Source: Deltaproteobacteria bacterium
GTDB taxonomy: Bacteria; Desulfobacterota; B13-G15
Direction of reading: 5' to 3'
DNA length: 6,806 bases
NCBI GenBank assembly: GCA_003646585.1
Contig: QMLA01000059.1
Span: 1-6,806 of the forward strand
Below, piece after piece: positions 1 to 6,806 of this stretch. Under the pieces are notes generated by a model that was not told where the DNA came from, searched no databases, and saw only the letters and a program-made list of their open reading frames with translations. The number at the start of each line of letters is the position of its first letter. Within the stretch, counting starts at the first letter, position 1. The position numbers and the translations under genes were made by a program.

Positions 1-94
1 ATCTTGGGGAGGAGAATGACCAATTTCGTGTAGATTTTGATTTGACGAAACGATACCCCTTTTAAGTAGATTTCAAATGAGGCAACCCGCGACC
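1..94. other. AT-rich leader upstream of the tRNA promoter; no supported gene
   Basis: Bases 1-70 are about 39% G+C by hand count, below the genes downstream. On the + strand, one frame is open from base 3 to a TAA at 63-65 (20 codons) and could be the tail of a gene that begins before the window. It is too short to recognise. On the - strand, a frame is open from an ATG at 128 to the window edge, but it crosses the tRNA promoter and has no clear ribosome binding site. I see no terminator, RNA gene or perfect DnaA box here. It probably acts as upstream sequence for the tRNA promoter. Confidence 0.4.
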
Positions 95-123
95 TTGACA
101 TCAGAACCCGGCTTACGTATGCT
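95..123 (+). promoter_or_regulatory. Sigma70-type promoter for tRNA-Phe (-35 TTGACA, -10 TATGCT)
   Basis: A perfect -35 hexamer, TTGACA, lies at 95-100. A 17-bp spacer separates it from TATGCT at 118-123, which matches the -10 consensus at four of six positions. Initiation would fall near 130, leaving only about four bases of leader before the mature tRNA at 134, as expected for a strong tRNA promoter. No other convincing promoter was seen between here and dnaA, so this one may also supply dnaA by read-through. That last point is inference. Confidence 0.8.
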
Positions 124-133
124 TTCATTTGGT

Positions 134-209
<76 letters not shown>

Positions 210-320
210 CCTTCCGGGAGGGAAAAGATCCTGGCTACCTTGGGTCGCCCCACGGGATATACGGGAGGTCAGAGGTCCTTTTTCGGGGTTTTGTCCGTTT
301 AAACCCAAAGAAAGGAACTC
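210..320 (+). promoter_or_regulatory. tRNA-Phe to dnaA spacer with a small hairpin and the dnaA ribosome binding site
   Basis: No ORF of interest and no convincing promoter pair were seen in this spacer. The dnaA ribosome binding site is AAAGGA at 311-316, five bases or so before the ATG at 321. Just before it, GGGTTT (286-291) can pair with AAACCC (301-306) across a nine-base loop, giving a six-bp hairpin ending five bases ahead of the binding site. The palindrome GTTTAAAC lies at 297-304. Neither the hairpin nor a weaker CCGGGA/TCCTGG pairing closer to the tRNA is followed by a T-run, so no intrinsic terminator is called. A processed tRNA-dnaA transcript is possible. Confidence 0.5.
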
Positions 321-1637
321 ATGGGCGAAATCTGGAAGGAAGTCCTCAATTACTTAAAGGGAACCCTTGCCTTCAATGCTTATGAGACGTGGATAAAGCC
401 CCTCAGGGCAAAGGTCGAGGGAAACACCCTCGTGATCGCCACTCCCAACAAGTTCTTCCGCGAATGGGTAAAGGAACATTACATGGAACACATCCGCGAA
501 GCCCTAAACCGCATGGAGCGGGGATCCCTGGATGTGGAATTCATCGTTGAAAAGGCCCCTGAATCATTCACACCCACTGTGGAAGACGACGAAAGGATTA
601 AACAGGCCCTTCAGGCCTTCCATCCCCGTTACACCTTCGAGAACTTCGTCGTCGGAAGCGGAAACCAATTGGCTCACGCGGCAGCACTGGCTGTGGTGGA
701 AAAACCCGGGCAGAGATACAACCCCCTATTCATTTACGGAGGTGTGGGCCTAGGAAAAACCCACCTTCTTAATGCCATTGGACAACAGGTAATAAAAGAA
801 AGAAAGGTTAGCGATCCTTTGAAAGTGTGTTACATTTCAGCTGAAGAATTCACCAATGAACTCATCAATTCAATTAGATATGAACGAATGGACAGCTTCA
901 GAAACAAGTATCGAACAATGGATGTTTTATTAATTGACGATATTCAATTTATTGCCGGAAAGGAACGCACTCAAGTGGAATTTTTTCACACTTTCAATAC
1001 TCTTTATCAGAACAAAAAACAGATAGTAATAACTTGTGACAGATTTCCAAAGGATATCACCAACATCGAAGAACGATTGAGATCGCGTTTTGAATGGGGG
1101 CTTATAGTAGACATTCAGCCTCCGGATGTTGAGACCAAGGTAGCCATACTTAAGAAAAAGGCCGAGATAGAGAATATAGAACTTCCCGATGACGTTGCCT
1201 TTTATTTGGCATCAAAAATCGATTCATCTAATATAAGGGTGTTGGAAGGATGCCTTATAAGGCTGGGAGCTTATGCTTCTCTTACCCGCAGGAGGATAGA
1301 CATAGAACTGGCGAAGGAAGCCCTCAGGAATATCGTGAAGGATGAGCAGCCTGTGACGATAGAAAGGATCATTCAAAAGGTCGCCTCCTATTTCAATGTG
1401 AAGCCAAAGGAATTGACTTCGCAGAGGCGTCTTCAGAAGATCGTGTTGCCGCGCCAAGTAGCGATGTATCTGGCCAAAAAATATACCGAAGCCCCCTTGG
1501 TGGAAATAGGCAGGAGGCTTGGTGGGAGGGATCATTCCACCGTCATCTATGCCATAAAGAAGGTCGAACAGAAGCTGCAGCGCGACCGCGTCTTCGGTGA
1601 GATGATCGAGGAGCTTGAGAAGATGTTGAAAAGTTGA
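321..1637 (+). CDS. dnaA: Chromosomal replication initiator protein DnaA
   Basis: This 438-residue protein is complete and of normal length. DnaA-ATP binds DnaA boxes at oriC, melts the origin and recruits the replicative helicase. Domain I covers about residues 1-80, with the W-x-x-V-L and ETWI-type motifs. Domain II is a short linker (about 80-100). Domain III, the AAA+ module, runs from about 100. It has Walker A GGVGLGKT (140-147, Lys146), Walker B LLIDDIQF (203-210, Asp206/Asp207), sensor 1 near ITCDRF (237-242), Arg252 and Arg256 in box VII (the likely Arg finger), and sensor 2 Arg306. Domain IV (about 345-438) ends in the DNA-binding signature GGRDHSTV (401-408). The ATG has a good ribosome binding site at 311-316. 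Codons for residues about 154-254 are much more AT-rich than the rest. The last codons overlap a TTTTCAACA repeat on the - strand. Confidence 0.98.
   Translation: MGEIWKEVLNYLKGTLAFNAYETWIKPLRAKVEGNTLVIATPNKFFREWVKEHYMEHIREALNRMERGSLDVEFIVEKAPESFTPTVEDDERIKQALQAFHPRYTFENFVVGSGNQLAHAAALAVVEKPGQRYNPLFIYGGVGLGKTHLLNAIGQQVIKERKVSDPLKVCYISAEEFTNELINSIRYERMDSFRNKYRTMDVLLIDDIQFIAGKERTQVEFFHTFNTLYQNKKQIVITCDRFPKDITNIEERLRSRFEWGLIVDIQPPDVETKVAILKKKAEIENIELPDDVAFYLASKIDSSNIRVLEGCLIRLGAYASLTRRRIDIELAKEALRNIVKDEQPVTIERIIQKVASYFNVKPKELTSQRRLQKIVLPRQVAMYLAKKYTEAPLVEIGRRLGGRDHSTVIYAIKKVEQKLQRDRVFGEMIEELEKMLKS
781..1080 (+). other. Low-G+C block inside dnaA
   Basis: By hand count these 300 bases contain 101 G or C (34%). 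The 60 bases at 661-720 have 57% and the 60 at 1261-1320 have 53%. The reading frame is unbroken and the block encodes the conserved part of the AAA+ domain from just after Walker A through sensor 1. Its arginines use AGA, CGA and CGC with no AGG, although AGG dominates in the rest of the window. Possible explanations are recombination with a divergent dnaA, an assembly join between related strains, or a functional AT-rich segment near the origin. Confidence 0.65.
982..990 (+). promoter_or_regulatory. Possible DnaA box inside dnaA (TTTTTCACA)
   Basis: TTTTTCACA matches the relaxed DnaA-box consensus TTWTNCACA at every position. It lies in the low-G+C block of dnaA, but the bases also encode the conserved F-F-H-T segment, so protein conservation alone could explain it. 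Read as a weak candidate only. Confidence 0.25.
1622..1632 (-). repeat. Inverted copy of TTTTCAACATC at the end of dnaA
   Basis: GATGTTGAAAA at 1622-1632 is the exact reverse complement of TTTTCAACATC at 1712-1722, an 11-bp perfect inverted pair 79 bp apart. It covers the last dnaA codons. GATGTTGA recurs as a direct repeat at 1639-1646, 17 bp downstream, just past the stop codon. The core nonamer TTTTCAACA differs from TTWTNCACA at one position, so it may be a DnaA-box variant. Confidence 0.55.
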
Positions 1638-1735
1638 GGATGTTGATTTCGCTATCTGCTTTCCTGACAAATATTTTCGCGCATTTTCGGGGGATATCCG
1701 GGTTTTCAACATTTTCAACATCGTGAGGGAGAGCT
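1638..1735. other. dnaA-dnaN intergenic region; candidate oriC or part of it
   Basis: This 98-bp spacer has no gene. The first 40 bases or so are AT-rich (about 38% G+C at 1641-1680). TTTTC motifs begin at 1674, 1684, 1703 and 1712, so steps are 10, 19 and 9 bp, close to whole helical turns. The last two belong to a perfect tandem TTTTCAACA repeat. The palindrome GGATATCC lies at 1692-1699. The location between dnaA and dnaN is a known oriC position in many bacteria. No convincing promoter was found: CTGACA at 1664-1669 lacks a -10 at suitable spacing. The dnaN ribosome binding site GAGGGAG occupies 1725-1731. Without a perfect DnaA box in the spacer itself, oriC remains an inference. Confidence 0.5.
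1703..1720 (+). repeat. Perfect tandem repeat of the nonamer TTTTCAACA (two copies)
   Basis: The copies occupy 1703-1711 and 1712-1720 with no gap. Each differs from the relaxed DnaA-box consensus TTWTNCACA only at the sixth base (A for C). Two adjacent copies in the dnaA-dnaN spacer, plus an inverted copy at 1624-1632, suggest binding sites for DnaA or for a regulator of this region. The binding protein is not shown by the sequence. Confidence 0.6.
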
Positions 1736-2836
1736 ATGAAAGTAACACTTTCAAAGGAAGAACTTCAGAAGTCCCTTTCTAGGCTCCAAGGGGTTGTGGA
1801 AAAGAGGACCATTTATCCCATCCTTTCTCATGTGTTGATTTCGGCAGAGGAAGAGGGAATTTTCATTGAGGCCACCGATCTTCAAATAAGTTTGAGGGAA
1901 AAGGTCAGGGGGGAGATACGGGAAGGGGGAAGAGTGTGTCTTCCGGCAAGGAAGTTTTACGAAATCGTGAGGGAAATGCCCCATGGAGAACTGATGTTAA
2001 GTCAGGAGGAAAATTTTTGGGTAAGCCTCTCCAGCGGGAGGATATCCCTGCGGATGCCGGGACTTGATCCCGCGGACTTTCCCGCCTTTTCTTCCCCCGG
2101 GAGGGATTTCTTTTCGATAAACTCGGGGGTTTTGAGGAAGATGATACGCAAGGTGGCCTTCTGTGCGTCATCCCAGGAATCGAGCATGAATCTGCACGGT
2201 GTCCTGTTTGAAGTGGAGGGGGAGAAGCTAAGGCTTGTCGCAACCGATGGCCACCGTTTGGCCCTTTATGAACAGCCCGTGGAAGCTGCGTGGAACGAGG
2301 GATCCGTGGTCCTTCCCCGCAAAGGGATGACAGAAATCAGGAAGGTCTTCCATCAGGAGGAGGTCTTGAGGGTCTATCAGGCGGAGAATCTGGTTCAGTT
2401 CAGAGGGGAAAATTCGGTGCTTTCTGTGCGCATCCTTGAAGGGAAGTTCCCGGAGTACCGGTATGTGCTTCCAAAGGGCCTTGAGAACAGGACCCTTTTG
2501 GGCAGGTCCCTTCTGCTGGCCGCTTTGAGGAGGGCCGATGTCTTCGCAAGCGAGAGAGGGGAAGGCGTGAGGATGGATTTATCCCCCGAAGGGGTTTTGG
2601 AACTCAAGGCTGGAGGAGGAGATGCAGGGGAATTCTCCGAAGCGGTCTCGGTGGATTATCAAGGGCAATCGATGAGCATCATGTTCAATGCAAGGTATCT
2701 GATCGAGGCCTTAAATGTCATGGATGGGGAGAGAATCAGCCTTGAGCTGAGGGACAGCGAGAGCGCAGGGCTGTTGAAGGAAGAAGGAACCGATGAGTAC
2801 CTTTATTTGATAATGCCCATGCGAATGCTGGAGTAA
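1736..2836 (+). CDS. dnaN: DNA polymerase III beta subunit (sliding clamp)
   Basis: The 366-residue product is complete and of standard clamp length. The beta clamp forms a dimeric ring round DNA and tethers the replicative polymerase and other clamp-binding proteins. The N-terminal segment has the typical pattern ending in R-T-I-Y-P-I-L (about residues 23-29). The second domain carries ATDGHRLAL (169-177), the family's best-known motif, and the third begins near FPEY (238-241). The C-terminus MPMRM (360-364) matches the usual M-P-M-R-L ending apart from the last residue and a two-residue tail. The ATG start is supported by GAGGGAG at 1725-1731. gyrB begins three bases after the stop, so the two are very likely cotranscribed and translationally coupled. 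recF, often found after dnaN, is absent here. Confidence 0.97.
   Translation: MKVTLSKEELQKSLSRLQGVVEKRTIYPILSHVLISAEEEGIFIEATDLQISLREKVRGEIREGGRVCLPARKFYEIVREMPHGELMLSQEENFWVSLSSGRISLRMPGLDPADFPAFSSPGRDFFSINSGVLRKMIRKVAFCASSQESSMNLHGVLFEVEGEKLRLVATDGHRLALYEQPVEAAWNEGSVVLPRKGMTEIRKVFHQEEVLRVYQAENLVQFRGENSVLSVRILEGKFPEYRYVLPKGLENRTLLGRSLLLAALRRADVFASERGEGVRMDLSPEGVLELKAGGGDAGEFSEAVSVDYQGQSMSIMFNARYLIEALNVMDGERISLELRDSESAGLLKEEGTDEYLYLIMPMRMLE
1795..1803 (-). promoter_or_regulatory. Possible DnaA box in the start of dnaN (TTTTCCACA on the - strand)
   Basis: The + strand reads TGTGGAAAA, so the - strand gives TTTTCCACA, a full match to TTWTNCACA. It lies 75 bp past the tandem TTTTCAACA repeat. 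The bases encode the V-E-K part of a conserved DnaN segment, so coincidence is possible. Its nearness to the repeat cluster makes it somewhat more credible than the copy in dnaA. Confidence 0.35.
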
Positions 2837-5209
<2,373 letters not shown>

Positions 5210-5233
5210 TATTCCCTTGGGGAAAAGCCGGAG

Positions 5234-5836
5234 ATGGTTGTGGCTGTAACGGGAGGCATATGTACGGGAAAGACCGTGGTCGCCCAGGAGTTGGCCAGGT
5301 CCTTGGGAACCGAATTCATCAGTTTGGATGGCCTTTCCCACAAAGCGATCGAAAGGGGGTCTAAGGGCTACTGGAAGGTGGTGAAGGCCTTCGGGCGGGA
5401 GATCCTCGGGTCCGATGGGGAGATCGATCGCAGGGCTTTGGCATCTCTGATCTTCGAAGATCCCAAAAAGAGGGAGATGCTTGAAGGGATCGTCCATCCC
5501 CTGGTGGAGGCGGAGTTGAGGAAGACCCTCGAGGAGCTGGGGGGCAAGGCCGTGGTGGAGGCTCCCCTTCTCATTGAGAAGGGGATGCATGAGGAGGTGG
5601 ACTTCACGGTGTTGGTCTATTGTTCAAAGGAGGTGCAATTGCGAAGGCTTATGGAAAGGGACCGCCTTCAGGTGGAAGAGGCTGAACGCAGGATCAAGGC
5701 ACAGCTTCCGCTGCAACTGAAGGTCGCCTTCGCCGATTATCTGGTAAACAACGATGATGGCCTCCATTACACCAGGGAGCAGGTATTGCGGATTGCCCGA
5801 GACATCCTGAAGAAATCCCCAGGAGGAAGCCCATGA
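5234..5836 (+). CDS. coaE: Dephospho-CoA kinase
   Basis: This 200-residue protein has the usual family length. CoaE phosphorylates the 3'-hydroxyl of dephospho-CoA with ATP, the last step of coenzyme A synthesis, in the cytoplasm. The P-loop is GGICTGKT (7-14). Other family marks are IVHPLV (86-91), APLLIE (110-115), the lid-type RLMERDR (138-144) and a late V-N-N-D-D-G. The usual D-A-D after the P-loop reads S30-L31-D32, so only the second Asp is kept. The start is uncertain. GGAG (5230-5233) abuts the ATG at 5234, but is six bases before an in-frame GTG at 5240, which would give a 198-residue protein beginning M-A-V-T-G-G. GGGGA at 5219-5223 could serve the ATG. The stop overlaps the rho start, so translation is probably coupled. 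Identification as CoaE is firm despite the divergent motif. Confidence 0.92.
   Translation: MVVAVTGGICTGKTVVAQELARSLGTEFISLDGLSHKAIERGSKGYWKVVKAFGREILGSDGEIDRRALASLIFEDPKKREMLEGIVHPLVEAELRKTLEELGGKAVVEAPLLIEKGMHEEVDFTVLVYCSKEVQLRRLMERDRLQVEEAERRIKAQLPLQLKVAFADYLVNNDDGLHYTREQVLRIARDILKKSPGGSP
5821..5826 (+). promoter_or_regulatory. Ribosome binding site of rho (AGGAGG)
   Basis: A perfect AGGAGG lies within the last coaE codons, six bases before the ATG at 5833. It decides the rho start and is the strongest Shine-Dalgarno match among the genes in this window. Confidence 0.85.
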
Positions 5837-6806
5837 ATGCCCTGCATCTGACCGAGCTGAAGAAGATGAAGGTGAACGAGCTCATAAAGCTTGCCCACGA
5901 TTTGGGAGTTGAGAACCCCACGGGGATGAGGAAGGAGGAGCTGATTTATTCAATCCTCCAGACCCATGCCCAGAGGGACGGGGTGATCTACGGAGAGGGG
6001 GTGCTGGAGATCCTGCCCGATGGATTTGGATTCCTCAGGTCCCCGGAGAACAGTTACCTTCCAGGCCCCGATGACATTTACGTTTCGCCCTCTCAGATAA
6101 GGCGCTTCAACCTCTTGACGGGGGATATGGTAAGCGGACAGGTCAGGCCTCCGAAGGAGGGCGAGCGATATTTTGCCCTGCTGAAGGTCGAAAAGATCAA
6201 CCACGAAGACCCCGAAGGGGCAAAGGAAAGGGTCCTCTTTGACAACCTCACGCCCCTTTATCCCATGGAAAAATTCAACCTGGAATACGATTCAGAGGAC
6301 TACTCAACGAGGGTGATGGATCTTCTGACCCCTGTCGGCAAGGGACAGAGGGGGCTCATAGTTTCTCCACCCAGGGCCGGAAAGACCATGCTCCTTCAAT
6401 CGATAGCCCATGCCCTGATGAAGAACCATCCCGAGGTCCATCTCATCGTCCTGCTGATAGATGAACGGCCCGAAGAGGTGACCGATATGGAACGGACGGT
6501 CAAGGGCGAGGTCATAAGCTCCACCTTCGATGAGCCCCCTCAGAGGCACGTTCAGGTGGCGGACATGGTCATCGAGAGGGCGAAGAGGCTCGTCGAGTAC
6601 AAGAAGGACGTGGTGATCCTCCTTGACAGCATTACGAGGCTGGCCAGGGCTTACAATGCCATTGTTCCCTCCAGCGGGAAGGTCCTTTCCGGGGGTATCG
6701 AGGCCAGTGCGCTTCAGAAGCCCAAGAGGTTCTTCGGGGCCGCCCGGAACATCGAGGAGGGAGGGAGCTTGACCATCATAGGTACCGCCCTGATTGAGAC
6801 CGGCAG
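5833..6806 (+). CDS. rho: Transcription termination factor Rho (3' end outside the window)
   Basis: The first 324 codons of an expected 415-420 are present. Rho is a hexameric RNA-dependent ATPase that ends transcription of untranslated RNA. An N-terminal helical domain covers about residues 1-50. The cold-shock RNA-binding domain follows, with DGFGFLRS (63-70) and [15 protein letters not shown]. The ATPase core has Walker A PPRAGKT (179-185, Lys184), DERPEEVT from Asp210, Walker [15 protein letters not shown] (Asp265, Arg269) and the Q-loop with Lys283. Core numbering equals that of E. coli Rho by my alignment. Residue 181 is Arg instead of the E. coli Lys. The ATG overlaps the coaE stop (ATGA), with AGGAGG upstream, so the two genes are translationally coupled. 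There is no frameshift or missing key residue in the visible part. The C-terminal end, including the R-loop, is not in view. Confidence 0.98.
   Translation, partial: MNALHLTELKKMKVNELIKLAHDLGVENPTGMRKEELIYSILQTHAQRDGVIYGEGVLEILPDGFGFLRSPENSYLPGPDDIYVSPSQIRRFNLLTGDMVSGQVRPPKEGERYFALLKVEKINHEDPEGAKERVLFDNLTPLYPMEKFNLEYDSEDYSTRVMDLLTPVGKGQRGLIVSPPRAGKTMLLQSIAHALMKNHPEVHLIVLLIDERPEEVTDMERTVKGEVISSTFDEPPQRHVQVADMVIERAKRLVEYKKDVVILLDSITRLARAYNAIVPSSGKVLSGGIEASALQKPKRFFGAARNIEEGGSLTIIGTALIETG

Noticed and set aside
16..33. Short + strand reading frame of five codons after GGGGAGG at 6-12
   Set aside because: The Shine-Dalgarno match is good, but five codons and a stop are far too little to support a gene, and a leader peptide would need a target that is not visible.
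3..65. Possible C-terminal tail of an upstream gene ending at TAA 63-65
   Set aside because: Twenty open codons at a window edge are expected by chance and the residues match nothing I recognise. More upstream sequence would decide it.
214..237. CCGGGA/TCCTGG pairing after tRNA-Phe as a terminator
   Set aside because: The stem is short, has a G-T pair, and no T-run follows.
1664..1698. CTGACA and GATATC as a dnaN promoter
   Set aside because: The spacing is 23 bp, too long for a sigma70 promoter, and no better -10 lies at 16-18 bp.
1224..1721. A 165-codon - strand open frame over the end of dnaA and the dnaA-dnaN spacer
   Set aside because: Most of it is antisense to conserved dnaA domain IV, and the product is not recognisable.

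Overview
The window is the chromosomal replication-origin neighbourhood of a bacterium. It carries tRNA-Phe, dnaA, dnaN, gyrB, coaE and the first three quarters of rho, all on the + strand. The best taxonomic guess is a Desulfobacterota (former Deltaproteobacteria) or nearby lineage, for three reasons. GyrB is the long form, with the extra C-terminal insertion typical of Proteobacteria-like gyrases. Rho keeps E. coli residue numbering through its ATPase core. The coaE-rho pair and a dnaA-dnaN-gyrB run without recF are arrangements I remember from that group. The assignment rests on protein resemblance and gene order only. Base composition is about 50-55% G+C in most genes, with heavy use of AGG for arginine and GGG for glycine.

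Layout: bases 1-133 hold an AT-rich leader and a clear sigma70-type promoter. The tRNA-Phe gene (134-209) starts about four bases after the predicted transcription start. A 111-bp spacer with no obvious terminator leads to dnaA (321-1637). A 98-bp spacer follows, containing tandem and inverted TTTTCAACA repeats, and is the best candidate for oriC or part of it. dnaN (1736-2836) and gyrB (2840-5209, GTG start) are separated by 3 bp. coaE (5234-5836, or from 5240) follows after 24 bp, and its stop codon overlaps the start of rho (5833 to the window end).

Functionally, DnaA opens the origin and DnaN is the polymerase sliding clamp. GyrB is the ATPase and TOPRIM subunit of DNA gyrase. CoaE makes coenzyme A in the last step of its pathway, and Rho terminates transcription. 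The close spacing from dnaN to rho suggests one transcript. gyrA is not next to gyrB, and recF is not between dnaN and gyrB.

I found no mobile element, CRISPR array, phage gene or unknown defence-type system. The observations most worth a second look are a sharp low-G+C block inside dnaA (about 34% G+C at 781-1080, no AGG arginine codons), the repeat-rich dnaA-dnaN spacer, a G/C skew change across dnaA, and a CoaE with an altered Asp-x-Asp motif.
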